A stretch of DNA of 43,414 nt from Candidatus Kutchimonas denitrificans (GCA_011774835.1 JAACAK010000017.1:2289-45702); one strand, 5' to 3'. Shown: positions 1 to 10,062, counted from the stretch's first letter. Numbers and translations: made by a program. Notes: generated by a model from the letters alone, not told the origin.

Positions 1-651
<651 letters not shown>

Positions 652-678
652 CGGAGAACGGTTGGGGGCTGAAGGGTC

Positions 679-966
679 ATGGCTAGAAGCGTCAAGAAGG
701 GTCCATTCGTCGACGACCACCTGATGATGAAGGTCGCCCGGATGAACGAGAGCGGCGACAAGAAGGTCATCAAGACGTGGTCGCGTCGATCGACCATCAC
801 GCCCGAGTTCGTGGGCCACACGCTGGCCGTCCATAACGGGAACAAGTTCATCCCGGTGTACGTCACCGAGAACATGGTGGGCCACAAACTGGGCGAGTTC
901 GCCCCCACGCGCCTGTTCCGGGGACACAGTGGCAAGCTCGTTGATAAGCGCGCGAAGGTTGAGTGA
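679..966 (+). CDS. rpsS: 30S ribosomal protein S19
   Basis: A 95-residue protein that begins [15 protein letters not shown] and contains the family signature around [18 protein letters not shown], followed by [12 protein letters not shown]19 sits in the head of the small subunit with S13, near the A site and the subunit bridge. Length matches the usual 90-95 residues. It lies between rplB and rplV in the canonical S10 operon order. Its stop (TGA 964-966) sits just ahead of, and partly over, the possible rplV starts, so the two genes are translationally coupled. Confidence 0.98.
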   Translation: MARSVKKGPFVDDHLMMKVARMNESGDKKVIKTWSRRSTITPEFVGHTLAVHNGNKFIPVYVTENMVGHKLGEFAPTRLFRGHSGKLVDKRAKVE

Positions 967-968
967 GG

Positions 969-1319
969 ATGGAAGCGAAGGCTATAGCGCGGTTCGTTCG
1001 GCAGTCGCCGCGGAAGATGCGGCTCGTTGCGGATCAGATCCGTGGCCAGACCGTCAACGACGCGTACGCGATACTGCAGTTTAGCAACAAGCGGGCGGCG
1101 CGCAGCTTCGAGAAGACGCTGCGCTCGGCGGTGGCGAACGCGCTCTACGCCGCCGAAGACCAGGGCGAGCGCCTCGATGTCGACGACCTCTATATCAAGC
1201 GGGCCTTCGTCGACGAGGGGCCGACCTACAGGCGCTGGCGCGCGCGCGCCATGGGTCGGGCGAGCCCGATCCGCCGGCGCACCAGCCACGTCACCGTGAT
1301 CGTGGATCGGAAGGAATAG
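969..1319 (+). CDS. rplV: 50S ribosomal protein L22
   Basis: L22 lines the peptide exit tunnel of the large subunit. The protein shows the family features: an N-terminal [17 protein letters not shown] helix, a central [12 protein letters not shown] segment and the C-terminal hairpin loop ending [12 protein letters not shown] chose ATG at 969 ([11 protein letters not shown], 116 residues). An in-frame GTG at 963 would overlap the rpsS stop and add only two residues. The following rpsC starts 2 bases after this stop. Confidence 0.97.
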   Translation: MEAKAIARFVRQSPRKMRLVADQIRGQTVNDAYAILQFSNKRAARSFEKTLRSAVANALYAAEDQGERLDVDDLYIKRAFVDEGPTYRRWRARAMGRASPIRRRTSHVTVIVDRKE

Positions 1320-1321
1320 GC

Positions 1322-1990
1322 ATGGGTCAGAAAACACACCCGCTCGGATTCCGTCTCGGCATCATCAAGCCGTGGAAGTCACGCTGGTATGCCCAGGGCA
1401 ATCTGGCGGACCTCATCGAGCAGGACGAGCAGATCCGCAACTACCTCAAGGCGCGCCTGGGGCACGCGGCGATCTCGTCGGTCGAGATCGAGCGCAAGCC
1501 GGGCAAGATCGTCGTCACGATCAACACCGGTCGCCCGGGCGTCGTGATCGGCAAGCGCGGCGCCGAAGTGGACAAACTGCGCGATGAGCTCGCCGTACTG
1601 ACCAAGACCGAGGTGGCGATCAACGTGGAGGAGATCAAGCGGCCCGAGCTGGACGCCCAGCTCATCGCCGACAACGTGGCCTTCCAGCTGATGCAGCGCA
1701 TCGCCTTCCGGCGCGCGATGAAGCGCGCCGTCCAGCAGGCCATGCGCATGGGAGCCGGGGGGATCAAGATCCAGTGCGCCGGCCGGCTGGGCGGCGCCGA
1801 GATCGCCCGCACCGAGGGGTACCACGAAGGGCGCGTGCCGCTCCACACGCTGCGCGCTGACGTGGATTTCGCCCATTCGACGGCCAAGACCACGTTCGGT
1901 CCCATCGGTGTGAAGGTGTGGGTCTACAAGGGCGAGGTCGTCGAGGAACGCAAAGGACAAACGTACACGGCCGGCGGCCGGGGTACGTGA
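1322..1990 (+). CDS. rpsC: 30S ribosomal protein S3
   Basis: A 222-residue S3 with the opening [13 protein letters not shown], an N-terminal KH type-2 domain that includes the [17 protein letters not shown] loop (about residues 70-90), and the C-terminal S3 domain with [31 protein letters not shown]3 forms part of the mRNA entry site of the 30S subunit together with S4 and S5. It sits between rplV and rplP as in most bacteria. Length is within the family norm, and no irregularity is visible. Confidence 0.98.
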   Translation: MGQKTHPLGFRLGIIKPWKSRWYAQGNLADLIEQDEQIRNYLKARLGHAAISSVEIERKPGKIVVTINTGRPGVVIGKRGAEVDKLRDELAVLTKTEVAINVEEIKRPELDAQLIADNVAFQLMQRIAFRRAMKRAVQQAMRMGAGGIKIQCAGRLGGAEIARTEGYHEGRVPLHTLRADVDFAHSTAKTTFGPIGVKVWVYKGEVVEERKGQTYTAGGRGT

Positions 1991-2010
1991 GCGGATAGAC
2001 AGGTAAAACG

Positions 2011-2430
2011 ATGCTGGCTCCAAAACGAGTAAAGTGGCGCAAGCAGCAAAAAGGCCGGATGCGCGGCCACGCCAACCGGGGCAACTCGGTGGCGTTCGGT
2101 CAGTACGGCCTCCAGACGCTGGATCGCGCCTGGATCACCTCGCGGCAGATCGAGGCGGCGCGCGTGGCGATGACCCGTCACATCAAGCGCGGCGGCAAGG
2201 TGTGGATCCGCATCTTCCCGGACAAGCCGATCACCAAGAAGCCGGCGGAAACCCGCATGGGGAAGGGTAAGGGCAGTCCCGAGGGTTGGGTCGCCGTGGT
2301 CAAGCCCGGCCGGGTGATGTTCGAGCTCGAGGGTGTGCCGGAGGAGGTGGCGCGCCGGGCCATGGAGCTGGCTTCGGCCAAGCTCCCGGTACGGACTCGT
2401 TTCATCAGCCGCGAGAGCGGAGGACTCTGA
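2011..2430 (+). CDS. rplP: 50S ribosomal protein L16
   Basis: A 139-residue protein that opens [19 protein letters not shown] and carries the L16 signature near [29 protein letters not shown]16 organises the A-site tRNA-binding region of the 50S subunit. Its TGA stop (2428-2430) overlaps the ATG of rpmC by one base, the start-stop overlap typical of coupled ribosomal genes. Confidence 0.98.
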   Translation: MLAPKRVKWRKQQKGRMRGHANRGNSVAFGQYGLQTLDRAWITSRQIEAARVAMTRHIKRGGKVWIRIFPDKPITKKPAETRMGKGKGSPEGWVAVVKPGRVMFELEGVPEEVARRAMELASAKLPVRTRFISRESGGL

Positions 2431-2639
2431 TGCGCCCGGAAGAGATCAGGGACATGGCAGACGCCGACATCAACCAGGCGATCGAGGAACTCAAGGATGA
2501 GCTCTTCGACCTGCGGATGAGAGGCGCTTACGAGGAGCTGGAGAACCCGGCCAGGGTCCGCCTGCTGCGGCGCGACATCGCCCGGCTGAAGACGATAAAA
2601 GGCGAGCGCGAACGGGCTCGCGAAGCGAAGGAGAGCTGA
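2430..2639 (+). CDS. rpmC: 50S ribosomal protein L29
   Basis: A small 69-residue protein ([16 protein letters not shown]...) forming two predicted helices with the L29 pattern: an N-terminal E-I-R-D/L-x4-E helix, then ELFDLRMR and a basic RLLRRDIARLKT motif. L29 sits at the tunnel exit beside L23 and contributes to the docking site for trigger factor and SRP. The start at ATG 2430 overlaps the rplP stop by one base and gives the normal length. A longer reading of this frame from 2286 would lie inside rplP and is not believable. Confidence 0.96.
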   Translation: MRPEEIRDMADADINQAIEELKDELFDLRMRGAYEELENPARVRLLRRDIARLKTIKGERERAREAKES

Positions 2640-2645
2640 GCACGC

Positions 2646-2900
2646 ATGTCTCGAGCGCAGCGCAAGACCCGCAGCGGTTCGGTCGTGAGCGACGGCATGG
2701 ACAAGACCATCGTCGTCAGCGTCGAGCGGCGATTCGCACATCCGCTGTACGGCAAGCAGGTGACGCGACACAAGAAGTACTACGCCCACGACGAGGAGAA
2801 CGCGGCACGGAAGGGCGACGTGGTGCTGATCGCCGAGACGCGCCCGCTGTCGAAGACCAAGCGGTGGCGACTGGTTGAGATCTTGAGGAAAGCGGAATAG
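2646..2900 (+). CDS. rpsQ: 30S ribosomal protein S17
   Basis: An 84-residue OB-fold rRNA-binding protein of the small-subunit body. Diagnostic segments are [38 protein letters not shown] and the [17 protein letters not shown]-terminus, all hallmarks of S17. It follows rpmC by six bases, as in the classical S10-spc order. Downstream lies a 35-base gap before rplN, which marks the formal S10/spc boundary, but I see no strong promoter or terminator in it, so the two operons may be read through. Confidence 0.97.
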   Translation: MSRAQRKTRSGSVVSDGMDKTIVVSVERRFAHPLYGKQVTRHKKYYAHDEENAARKGDVVLIAETRPLSKTKRWRLVEILRKAE

Positions 2901-2935
2901 GGCTATCGCGCCATTACCTATAGACGGTTCGGAAC

Positions 2936-3304
2936 ATGATTCAGCAAGAGTCGAGAGTGCGGATCACAGACAACTCGGGTGCCAAGGAGGCGCTGTGCAT
3001 CCGTGTCCTCGGCGGCAGCAAGCGGCGGTACGCGCGCATGGGCGACATCATCGTCGTGACCATCAAGGACGCGCTACCGACCAGCACGGTGAAGAAGGGT
3101 GAGGTGACGAGAGCGGTCGTCGTTCGCACGGCGCGGGAGCAGCGCCGCAGGGATGGTTCGTACATCCGCTTCGACGACAACGCCGCGGTGTTGATCAACG
3201 AGCTGGGTGAGCCCCGGGCGACCCGAATCTTCGGGCCCGTCGGCCGCGAGCTGCGGGAGAAGCAGTTCATGAAGATCGTCTCGCTCGCCCCGGAAGTCGT
3301 TTAG
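2936..3304 (+). CDS. rplN: 50S ribosomal protein L14
   Basis: A 122-residue protein ([19 protein letters not shown]...), one of the most conserved large-subunit proteins. It contacts 16S rRNA across the subunit interface and is the binding platform for the silencing factor RsfS. The core segments [35 protein letters not shown] and the [23 protein letters not shown] ending match the family, and the length is exactly the usual 122. It is the first gene of the spc operon. Confidence 0.98.
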   Translation: MIQQESRVRITDNSGAKEALCIRVLGGSKRRYARMGDIIVVTIKDALPTSTVKKGEVTRAVVVRTAREQRRRDGSYIRFDDNAAVLINELGEPRATRIFGPVGRELREKQFMKIVSLAPEVV

Positions 3305-3321
3305 CCAGGTGGATTTCGGAT

Positions 3322-3648
3322 ATGCACGTTCGTAGGGGAGATCAGGTCGCCGTCATCGCGGGCAACTACCGGGGCTCGCGCGGCCGCGTTTTGCGAGTGA
3401 TCCCGAATGAGAACCGGGTCGTCGTCGAGGGGATCAATATGCGCACACGGCACCAGCGCCCCTCGCAGGCGAACCCGGAGGGCGGGATCGTCACTTTCGA
3501 GGCGCCGATCCATGCCTCGAACGTCATGCTCGTATGCCCGCACTGCGACGAGCCCGCTCGGGCCCGCAAGCGGCACGACCCGGACGGCACGCTGGAGCGA
3601 CTGTGCGTCCGCTGTGAAACGCCGATCCCAGTGGCAGAAGTGAAGTAG
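3322..3648 (+). CDS. rplX: 50S ribosomal protein L24 with C-terminal four-cysteine ribbon
   Basis: A 108-residue L24, an assembly initiator that binds the 5' region of 23S rRNA near the tunnel exit. The N-terminal KOW motif (GDQVAVIAGNYRGSRGRVLRV) is clear. The C-terminal third contains CPHC and CVRC pairs, separated by about 24 residues, that look like a zinc ribbon. This is the cysteine-bearing form of L24 known from Thermus and other lineages. The start ATG 3322 gives MHVRRGDQVAVI, a normal L24 N-terminus. It is followed four bases later by rplE. Confidence 0.97.
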   Translation: MHVRRGDQVAVIAGNYRGSRGRVLRVIPNENRVVVEGINMRTRHQRPSQANPEGGIVTFEAPIHASNVMLVCPHCDEPARARKRHDPDGTLERLCVRCETPIPVAEVK

Positions 3649-3652
3649 AGCG

Positions 3653-4213
3653 ATGAAACCGAGACTGCACGAGCACTACGATAAGACGGTCCGACCGAAG
3701 CTCGCCGAGGAGTTCGGGCTTGAGAACGTCCACGAGATCCCGAGGCTGGAGAAGATCGTGGTCAACGTCGGCGTCGGAGAAGCGTCGCGCGAGCCGAAGA
3801 TGCTCGACTCGGTGGTCGAGGCGCTCGCCGCGATCAGCGGACAGAAGCCGATCGTGAACCGGGCTCGCCAGGCGATCTCGAATTTCGGACTGCGCCAGGG
3901 GATGCCCGTCGGCGCCAGCGTGACGCTGCGGGGCGCCCAAATGTACGAGTTCCTGGACCGCTTCATCAACGTGGCGGTGCCCCGGATCCGCGACTTTCGT
4001 GGCCTGCCCCAGAGCTCGTTCGATGGCCGCGGCAACTACACCGTGGGGGTCAAGGAACAGGTGATCTTCCCCGAGGTCGATTACGACCGGATCCAGAAGA
4101 TCCACGGGATGGACGTCACCTTCGTGACCACCACGGACCAGGATGACGAGGCGCTGGCTCTGCTCCGCGAGATGGGCATGCCCTTCCGCGGCGTCGAGCC
4201 GGTCGTCGTCTGA
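3653..4213 (+). CDS. rplE: 50S ribosomal protein L5
   Basis: A 186-residue 5S-rRNA-binding protein of the central protuberance. Family segments are visible throughout: MKPRLHEHYDKTVRPKL, LEKIVVNVGVGEA, the KPIVNRARQAIS region, GASVTLRG, and FPEVDYDRI with the C-terminal GMDVTFVTT. The length is slightly above the common 178-180 residues. It sits between rplX and the S14 gene, as in the standard spc operon. Confidence 0.98.
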   Translation: MKPRLHEHYDKTVRPKLAEEFGLENVHEIPRLEKIVVNVGVGEASREPKMLDSVVEALAAISGQKPIVNRARQAISNFGLRQGMPVGASVTLRGAQMYEFLDRFINVAVPRIRDFRGLPQSSFDGRGNYTVGVKEQVIFPEVDYDRIQKIHGMDVTFVTTTDQDDEALALLREMGMPFRGVEPVVV

Positions 4214-4239
4214 GTGAAGAGAACGGACGGTAGAGAAAG

Positions 4240-4428
4240 ATGGCTCGTAAAGCTCTGATCGAGAAACAACAGAGAAAGAAGCGGAAATTCTCCGTGCGAG
4301 CGTATAATCGCTGTCGACGCTGCGGTCGCGCCCGGGGGTACCTTCGCAAGTTCGGCCTGTGTCGCATCTGTTTCCGCAGCATGGCGTTGAACGGTGAGTT
4401 GCCAGGCGTGCGGAAGGCCAGCTGGTAG
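4240..4428 (+). CDS. rpsZ: 30S ribosomal protein S14, zinc-binding type Z
   Basis: A 62-residue short-form S14. The zinc-binding module reads CRRC, then about 12 residues, then CRIC (residues around 24-43), followed by [18 protein letters not shown]. This C-x2-C-x12-C-x2-C arrangement defines the S14Z (type Z) form, as opposed to the longer cysteine-free RpsN. S14 binds the head of the small subunit near S3 and S10. The N-terminal [17 protein letters not shown] is typical. No second S14 copy is present in this window. Confidence 0.97.
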   Translation: MARKALIEKQQRKKRKFSVRAYNRCRRCGRARGYLRKFGLCRICFRSMALNGELPGVRKASW

Positions 4429-4453
4429 CTGAACGGTCGAGTGATATAACGAT

Positions 4454-4852
4454 ATGACGATGAACGACCCGATCGCGGATCTGCTCACGCGGGTCCGCAA
4501 CGCACTGAGCGCGGGACACCGACGTGTCGACGTGCCGCTCTCGCGGATGAAGATGGAGATCGCCCGCAAGCTGGTGGACACCCACTTCATCGAGAGCGTC
4601 AAGGTCATCGATGCCGGTCCGCACTCCCGTTTGCGGCTGTATCTGAAGTACGCCCCGGACGGCCGGCCGGCGATCCGGGAGATGCGGCGCGTGTCGCGCC
4701 CCGGGCGGCGGAACTACGTGGACAAGTCGAGCATCCCCAACGTGCGGGGCGGCTTGGGAATCGCGATCCTCTCGACCAGTCGAGGCATCCTGACCGATCG
4801 TGAGGCTCGCGCCGCCGGTGTCGGGGGCGAGCTCATCGCGGTCGTGAACTGA
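4454..4852 (+). CDS. rpsH: 30S ribosomal protein S8
   Basis: A 132-residue protein that opens [17 protein letters not shown] and ends [21 protein letters not shown], both diagnostic of S8. The SRPGRRNYV segment precedes the C-terminal rRNA-binding domain. S8 binds helix 21 of 16S rRNA and in many bacteria is the translational repressor of its own spc operon; I did not identify such a target here. An alternative start at 4460 (MNDPIADLL) is possible. Confidence 0.98.
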   Translation: MTMNDPIADLLTRVRNALSAGHRRVDVPLSRMKMEIARKLVDTHFIESVKVIDAGPHSRLRLYLKYAPDGRPAIREMRRVSRPGRRNYVDKSSIPNVRGGLGIAILSTSRGILTDREARAAGVGGELIAVVN

Positions 4853-4869
4853 GCAGAGAGCGAAGACAG

Positions 4870-5406
4870 ATGTCCCGCATTGGCAATCAGGTGATCCGTG
4901 TCCCCGACGGCGTGACCGTGACCGTCAAGGGTTCGCGGGTCACGGTGAAAGGGCCGAAAGGCCAGCTGGAGCGAGAGTTCCACCCGGCGATGGAGATCGT
5001 CCATGAGGACGGCGAGCTGAAGGTCAACCGGCCGAGCGACCGGCGCGACCACAGGTCGCTGCACGGGCTGACCGGCGCCCTGCTCGTGAACATGGTGACC
5101 GGGGTCACCGAGGGCTTCGAAAAGAAGCTGGAGATCGTCGGGGTGGGCTACCGGGCCGAGTCGGCGGGCAAAGCGCTCCGCTTCCACGTCGGCTACTCGC
5201 ACCCGATCACCTACGAGCCGCCGGAAGGCGTCAACCTGACGACGGAGTCGCCGACGGTGGTCGCGGTGTCTGGTACGGACAAGGAAAAGGTCGGACAGGC
5301 GGCAGCGGAGATCCGGGCCCTGCGTCCGCCGGAGCCCTACAAGGGCAAGGGGATCAAGTATCTGGGTGAACAGATCCGCCGCAAGGCGGGCAAGACGGCC
5401 CTATAG
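4870..5406 (+). CDS. rplF: 50S ribosomal protein L6
   Basis: A 178-residue protein with the two tandem L6 domains. It opens [19 protein letters not shown] and contains [22 protein letters not shown] in the first half, and the C-terminal signature [25 protein letters not shown]6 sits near the sarcin-ricin loop and the factor-binding site. Length matches the family, and the gene lies between rpsH and rplR as expected. Confidence 0.98.
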   Translation: MSRIGNQVIRVPDGVTVTVKGSRVTVKGPKGQLEREFHPAMEIVHEDGELKVNRPSDRRDHRSLHGLTGALLVNMVTGVTEGFEKKLEIVGVGYRAESAGKALRFHVGYSHPITYEPPEGVNLTTESPTVVAVSGTDKEKVGQAAAEIRALRPPEPYKGKGIKYLGEQIRRKAGKTAL

Positions 5407-5432
5407 GCGAGAGCGAGTAAGAGCGAAATATC

Positions 5433-5837
5433 ATGTCTCAAGTTCAGCTGAGGCGAAAGAAACCGAAGGGAAAGGCGCACCGTCGCCGACTGGAGCGTCA
5501 GCGGCGTCACGCGCGGATCCTGAAGCGCGTTCGCGGCACGGTGGCCCGCCCGCGCCTGGTGGTGCGGCGCTCGCTGCGCCACATGGAGGCGCAGCTGGTC
5601 GACGACGACCGCGGCGTCTGCATCACGGGCGTCTCGACGCGCTCGAAGGAAATCGAGTCGCGGCTCGAAGACGACCGTCGCAAGCAGACGCAGAGCAGGA
5701 TCGCGGGTCAGCTGATGGCCGAGCGGGCGAAGGAGAAGGGGATCGAATCCGTGGTCTTCGATCGCGGAGGTTATGTCTATCATGGTCGCGTGAAGGCGTT
5801 CGCCGAGGGCGCACGCGAAGGAGGGTTGAAGATCTAG
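5433..5837 (+). CDS. rplR: 50S ribosomal protein L18
   Basis: A 134-residue 5S-rRNA-binding protein of the central protuberance. It is somewhat longer than the usual 115-120 residues because of a basic N-terminal stretch. Recognisable parts are [27 protein letters not shown], a QLVDDDRGV strand and the C-terminal [28 protein letters not shown], which is the conserved L18 ending. Its TAG stop (5835-5837) shares one base with the GTG start of rpsE. Confidence 0.97.
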   Translation: MSQVQLRRKKPKGKAHRRRLERQRRHARILKRVRGTVARPRLVVRRSLRHMEAQLVDDDRGVCITGVSTRSKEIESRLEDDRRKQTQSRIAGQLMAERAKEKGIESVVFDRGGYVYHGRVKAFAEGAREGGLKI

Positions 5838-6379
5838 TGGCGAATCAGCGAGAGAAGCGCGAGCGGCGCGAGAAGCGCACGCGGGAGACCGAGTTCGTAG
5901 AGAACGTCATCTACATCAACCGCGTCGCCAAGGTCGTCAAGGGTGGCCGGCGGTTCTCCTTCACCGCGCTCGTCGCGGCGGGTGACCAGCAGGGGCGCGT
6001 CGGCGTCGCGCTCGGCAAGGCGAATCAGGTCGCCGAAGCCATCCGTAAGGGGTTCGAGCAGGCGCGGCGCGACATGGTCGACATCCCCCTCGTCCGCCAC
6101 GGGACCATACCCCACACCATCGTCGGACACCACGGCGCGGGTCGGGTGCTCCTGCGACCGGCGGGCCCGGGGACCGGCGTTACGGCCGGGGGACCGGTGC
6201 GCGCGGTGCTCGACTGCGCCGGCGTCCAGGACATCCTGACCAAGAGCCTCGGCTCCAACAACCCGATCAACATGGTCCGCGCCACCATGGACGGGTTGAC
6301 GCGTCTGGTGACGCCCGAGCGGGCGGCCTGGGAGCGCGGTGTGCCGGTCGAGGAGCTGGCGGGAGGACCGCGTGGCTAA
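5837..6379 (+). CDS. rpsE: 30S ribosomal protein S5
   Basis: A 180-residue S5 starting at GTG 5837, which overlaps the rplR stop by one base. Upstream extension of this frame runs into rplR and rplF and is rejected. The N-terminal double-stranded-RNA-binding-like domain contains [19 protein letters not shown]; the C-terminal domain carries [21 protein letters not shown] and [15 protein letters not shown]5 lines the mRNA entry tunnel and is linked to translational fidelity. The C-terminus extends a little beyond the E. coli protein. rpmD starts inside the last codons (8-base overlap). Confidence 0.97.
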   Translation: MANQREKRERREKRTRETEFVENVIYINRVAKVVKGGRRFSFTALVAAGDQQGRVGVALGKANQVAEAIRKGFEQARRDMVDIPLVRHGTIPHTIVGHHGAGRVLLRPAGPGTGVTAGGPVRAVLDCAGVQDILTKSLGSNNPINMVRATMDGLTRLVTPERAAWERGVPVEELAGGPRG

Positions 6380-6575
6380 GCTCAGGATCCGCCAGGTCCG
6401 GAGCGGTCTCGGGTCGCCGCGGAAGATCCGCGGCACCCTCAAGGCGCTGGGGCTCAAGCACCAGCGCAGCGTGATCAAGCCGGACAACCCGGCCGTCCGC
6501 GGGATGATCTTCCAGGTGAAGCACCTGGTGGAAGTGGAGCCGGTGGCCGACAAGGCCGAGAGAGAGAAATCGTAG
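6372..6575 (+). CDS. rpmD: 50S ribosomal protein L30
   Basis: A 67-residue L30 starting at GTG 6372, eight bases before the rpsE stop. The family signature is clear: [27 protein letters not shown], then the [25 protein letters not shown] segment. L30 is a small large-subunit protein near domain II of 23S rRNA, dispensable in some lineages but kept here. A short acidic/basic tail follows the core. Position between rpsE and rplO is canonical. Confidence 0.96.
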   Translation: MAKLRIRQVRSGLGSPRKIRGTLKALGLKHQRSVIKPDNPAVRGMIFQVKHLVEVEPVADKAEREKS

Positions 6576-6603
6576 TCATGTCAAACAAGCAGGTCATGGA
6601 CAG

Positions 6604-7047
6604 ATGACGCACCTGGAGTCGTTGAAACGTCCCAAGGGATCCAAGAAATCGGCCAAGCGAGTCGGCCGTGGCCCGGGCTCGGGCGTCGGCAAGACGGCCG
6701 GACGGGGCCACAAGGGCCAGAAGGCCCGCGCCGGCGGCTCGCTCAAGCCCTGGTTCGAGGGCGGCCAGATGCCGCTGCAGCGGCGGCTGCCGAAACGCGG
6801 GTTCCGGCCCTACAAGCGAACCGAGTACCAGGTCGTGAACGTCCGCGATCTCGGTCGGGTCGAGGGCGACGAAGTGACGCCGGAGGCGCTGAAGCAGGCC
6901 GGGTTGATCGGGTCGTTGCGGCGCCCGGTGAAGATCCTCGGCGAGGGCGAGCTCGATCGCGCTCTCCAGGTGACGGCCCACGCGTTCAGCCGGACGGCGC
7001 GCGAGAAGATCGAAGGTGCGGGCGGCGCCACTAACGAGGCCGACTGA
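6604..7047 (+). CDS. rplO: 50S ribosomal protein L15
   Basis: A 147-residue L15 with a long, very basic glycine-rich N-terminal extension ([27 protein letters not shown]) that penetrates the 50S core, then [17 protein letters not shown]. The globular C-terminal domain includes [33 protein letters not shown]. Its TGA stop shares one base with the secY ATG (7047), so membrane translocase synthesis is coupled to ribosomal-protein synthesis, as in most bacteria. Confidence 0.98.
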   Translation: MTHLESLKRPKGSKKSAKRVGRGPGSGVGKTAGRGHKGQKARAGGSLKPWFEGGQMPLQRRLPKRGFRPYKRTEYQVVNVRDLGRVEGDEVTPEALKQAGLIGSLRRPVKILGEGELDRALQVTAHAFSRTAREKIEGAGGATNEAD

Positions 7048-8372
7048 TGGCGAATCCCGTCCAGAGCCTTCTCCGCGCGCCCGAGCTCAAGCAGAAGCTC
7101 CTCTTCACCCTCCTCTGCCTGGCGATCTATCGCTTCGGCGCCCACATCACCGTGCCCGGCGTCGACGTGGTGGCGCTCCGCGACCTCGCCACGTCCCTCC
7201 AGGGCACGCTGTTCGGTCTCTACGACATGTTCGTGGGCGGTGGCCTGCAGCGCGCGACCATCTTCGCGCTGGGCATCATGCCCTATATCTCCGCCTCGAT
7301 CATGTTCCAGCTGCTGGGTGCCGTCTTCCCCACCATCGAGAAGATGCAGAAGGAGGGGGAAGAGGGACGCAAGCGGCTGAACCAGTGGACCCGATACACC
7401 ACCGTGCTGCTCTGCGCCATGCAGGGCTACGGATACGCGATCTTCCTCGAGAGTCAGAGCGGCCCCAACTCGACCATCGTACCGGCGCCCGGTTGGGCTT
7501 TTCGCCTGATCACCGTCCTGGCGCTGACCGCGGGCGGCGTGTTCATCATGTGGCTGGGCGAGCAGATCACCGAGCGCGGGATCGGCAACGGCATGTCGCT
7601 GCTGATCTTCTTCGGCATCATCGAGGGGTTCCCCAACGCCGTCGGCCGGACGTTCGAAGCGGTTCAGGTCGGCACGATCAGCGCCTTCAAGCTGGTCCTG
7701 CTCCTGCTGGTCATGCTGGGCGTGATCGCCGGTACCGTGGCGGTGACGATGGCGGCGCGGAAGATACCCGTTCAGATACCGCGAAAGGTGGTGGGCCGCG
7801 GCCGCATCCGGGAAGGGCAGAAGTCGTTCATCCCGCTGCGGGTCAACTCCGCCGGCGTGATGCCGATCATCTTCGCCCAGTCGATCATCGTCGTGCCCGG
7901 CACGATCGCGTCGTTCTCGAACGTCCCGATCCTCGCTGAGATATCGAACCTCTTCCAGCCGGGCAACTCGCTGTACTATGTCAGCTACGCGATCCTGATC
8001 GTCTTCTTCACCTACTTCTACACCGCGATCATCTTCAATCCGGTGGACATCGCGGAGAACTTGAACAAGCAGGGCGCGTTCATTCCGGGCGTCAAACCGG
8101 GCGGCCGCACCGCCGAGTATATCGAGTACGTGCTCAACCGAATCACGCTTCCGGGATCGATATTCCTGGCCGCGATCGCGCTGGTTCCGTTCATGATCTT
8201 CGCCTGGTTCGACATCCAGCTGTTCTTCTTCGGCGGTACCGCGTTGCTGATCGTCGTCGGTGTGGCCCTCGATACGGTCCAACAGATGCAGCAGCATCTG
8301 TTGCTCCGCCACTACGAAGGATTCATGAAGAAGGGCCGGGTCAAATACCGCGGCCGACAGAGGTACATGTGA
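7047..8372 (+). CDS. secY: Preprotein translocase channel subunit SecY
   Basis: A 441-residue polytopic inner-membrane protein, the pore of the Sec translocon, working with SecE/SecG and the SecA encoded at 27480-30794. About ten hydrophobic segments are visible. Landmark motifs are TVPGVDVVALRDL early, GIMPYISASIMFQLL in the second membrane segment (plug/gate region), LGEQITERGIGNGMSLLIF, and PGGRTAEYIEYVLNRIT followed by the C-terminal QQHLLLRHYEGFMKKGRVKYRGRQ. Length matches the family. It sits between rplO and adk as in the classical spc operon. Confidence 0.98.
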   Translation: MANPVQSLLRAPELKQKLLFTLLCLAIYRFGAHITVPGVDVVALRDLATSLQGTLFGLYDMFVGGGLQRATIFALGIMPYISASIMFQLLGAVFPTIEKMQKEGEEGRKRLNQWTRYTTVLLCAMQGYGYAIFLESQSGPNSTIVPAPGWAFRLITVLALTAGGVFIMWLGEQITERGIGNGMSLLIFFGIIEGFPNAVGRTFEAVQVGTISAFKLVLLLLVMLGVIAGTVAVTMAARKIPVQIPRKVVGRGRIREGQKSFIPLRVNSAGVMPIIFAQSIIVVPGTIASFSNVPILAEISNLFQPGNSLYYVSYAILIVFFTYFYTAIIFNPVDIAENLNKQGAFIPGVKPGGRTAEYIEYVLNRITLPGSIFLAAIALVPFMIFAWFDIQLFFFGGTALLIVVGVALDTVQQMQQHLLLRHYEGFMKKGRVKYRGRQRYM

Positions 8373-8411
8373 CCCCGTGCTGGTGCGAGCCCCAACCACG
8401 GAATTCAGCCT

Positions 8412-9062
8412 ATGAAGATCGTGTTGCTGGGCCCGCCGGGCGCGGGAAAGGGAACGCAGGGCGACCTGCTCGCTGAACGCTGTGATCTGCCTAGGTATGC
8501 CACCGGCGACATCCTGCGGGAAGCAGTGCGCGAACAGACGCCGCTGGGCCGCGAGGCCCAGCGCTTCATGGACGCCGGCGAGCTGGTGCCGGACGAGATC
8601 GTGATCGACCTGGTGCGCGACGTCCTTCAGCGTCCCGAAGCCGCCGCCGGCTTCATCCTGGATGGCTTTCCCCGCACCGTAGCCCAGGCCGAAGGGCTGC
8701 AGGCCACGCTGGAGGCGCGGGGGATCGAGCTGGACGCCGTGCTCTACCTCGACGTCCCGGAGGAGGAGCTGGTGCGCCGCCTCGCGGGCCGCCGCGTTTG
8801 CACCGTTTGCGGAACGGTCTACAACGTGCACTTCGATCCACCGCAGAACGCCGGTGTCTGCGACCGCTGCGGCGGCGAGCTCGAGACCCGAGACGACGAC
8901 CAGGAAGAGACCGTGCGGAAGCGGCTCCACGTCTACCACGAGCAGACCGAACCGCTCCTCGACTGGTACGCCGGCGACGGCCCACCGGTGAGCAAGGTAG
9001 ACGGCGTTGGCGACGTGGAGGAAGTGTTCGGAGAGCTGATAGAGCTGGTGGATTGCCGGTGA
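8412..9062 (+). CDS. adk: Adenylate kinase with zinc-type LID
   Basis: A 216-residue cytosolic enzyme that interconverts ATP + AMP and 2 ADP. The P-loop GPPGAGKGT is at residues 7-15, the AMP-binding region contains YATGDILREAV, and LDGFPRT is at about 83-89. The LID domain (about 126-163) holds four cysteines, C130, C133, C150 and C153, in two C-x2-C pairs, indicating the structural-zinc LID of the long-form enzymes. The stop overlaps the GTG start of map by 4 bases (GTGA), so the two are translated together. Confidence 0.98.
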   Translation: MKIVLLGPPGAGKGTQGDLLAERCDLPRYATGDILREAVREQTPLGREAQRFMDAGELVPDEIVIDLVRDVLQRPEAAAGFILDGFPRTVAQAEGLQATLEARGIELDAVLYLDVPEEELVRRLAGRRVCTVCGTVYNVHFDPPQNAGVCDRCGGELETRDDDQEETVRKRLHVYHEQTEPLLDWYAGDGPPVSKVDGVGDVEEVFGELIELVDCR

Positions 9063-9826
9063 TCACGCTCAAGACCGACGAAGAGATCGAGCTCATCGCC
9101 CGGGCATCCGAGATCGTGGCCGATGTGCTCGACCAGCTCGAAGATCGGGTGCGGCCCGGTGTCAGCACGGGCGCTCTGGACGAGTGGGCGGAGGGGTTGA
9201 TCCGTAGCTACGATGATGCTACTCCGGCCTTCAAAGGGCTGTACGGCTTTCCGGCCACCCTCTGCACGAGCGTCAACCACGAGGTGGTTCACGGAATCCC
9301 GTCGCGCGACAGGATCCTCGAGGACGGCGACATCGTGAGCGTCGACGTCGGGGTCTGCTACGAGGGCTACTACGGCGACGGCGCTGTGACCTTGCCGGTC
9401 GGCACGGTGGCGCCACCGGTGGGCCGGCTGCTGACGGTGACCCGCGAGGCGCTGACCCGGGGGGTGGAGTCAGCCCGTCCCGGCGGTCGACTGGGGGACA
9501 TCAGCGCCGCCATCGAGGCGGCGGGCGCCGAGGCCGGCTACAGCGTCGTTCGTGAACTGGTGGGTCACGGGATCGGCGCCCGGCCCCACGAGGAGCCGCA
9601 GGTGCCGAACTATGGTCGTGCCGGTGAGGGGTTGAAGCTGCAGCCCGGGCTGGTCCTCGCCATCGAACCGATGTTCAACTTGGGCGGCCGCGAGATTCGC
9701 ACGCTCGCCGACGATTGGACGGTGGTGACCGCCGATGGGCAGGTCTCAGCCCACTTCGAGCACACGGTCGCGATCACCAGGGAGGGCCCCCGCATCTTGA
9801 CGGTGGTGCCGTCCAAAGCAGGATGA
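9059..9826 (+). CDS. map: Methionine aminopeptidase type I
   Basis: A 255-residue metalloprotease that removes N-terminal methionine from nascent proteins. GTG 9059 overlaps the adk stop and gives VITLKTDEEIELI, a normal MetAP start. The five metal ligands are all visible: D96 (VDVG), D107 (YGDG), H170 (GHGIG), E203 (AIEP) and E234 (HFEHT). H78 in the NHEVVHGIP substrate loop is also present. There is no N-terminal zinc-finger extension, so it is the short type Ia form. Its place after adk and before infA is common in bacteria. Confidence 0.97.
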   Translation: MITLKTDEEIELIARASEIVADVLDQLEDRVRPGVSTGALDEWAEGLIRSYDDATPAFKGLYGFPATLCTSVNHEVVHGIPSRDRILEDGDIVSVDVGVCYEGYYGDGAVTLPVGTVAPPVGRLLTVTREALTRGVESARPGGRLGDISAAIEAAGAEAGYSVVRELVGHGIGARPHEEPQVPNYGRAGEGLKLQPGLVLAIEPMFNLGGREIRTLADDWTVVTADGQVSAHFEHTVAITREGPRILTVVPSKAG

Positions 9827-9843
9827 GGTAAGGTTCGGCCAGG

Positions 9844-10062
9844 TTGGCAAAAGAAGAATCGATTCAGATGACCGGCACCGTGGTCGAGGCACTGCCCAAC
9901 GCGATGTTCCGGGTGGAGCTGGAGAACGGCCACGAGATCACGGCCCACATCTCCGGCAAGATCCGGATGCACTACATCCGGATCCTGCCGGGCGACAAGG
10001 TGCAGGTGGAGCTGTCGCCGTACGACCTGACGCGGGGCCGGATCACCTATCGGTACAAGTGA
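9844..10062 (+). CDS. infA: Translation initiation factor IF-1
   Basis: A 72-residue S1-type OB-fold protein that binds the 30S A site during initiation. It starts at TTG 9844 and reads [40 protein letters not shown], then the near-universal [23 protein letters not shown] segment. The length is exactly that of the family, which supports the TTG start; an internal ATG at 9868 would cut into the conserved fold. It lies between map and rpmJ as in most spc-alpha clusters. The next gene is preceded by its own candidate promoter. Confidence 0.97.
   Translation: MAKEESIQMTGTVVEALPNAMFRVELENGHEITAHISGKIRMHYIRILPGDKVQVELSPYDLTRGRITYRYK

Noticed and set aside
6810..8939. Long minus-strand frame across rplO, secY and adk.
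   Set aside because: It spans three certain plus-strand genes and their junctions, which real genes would not do; composition is that of an antisense shadow.
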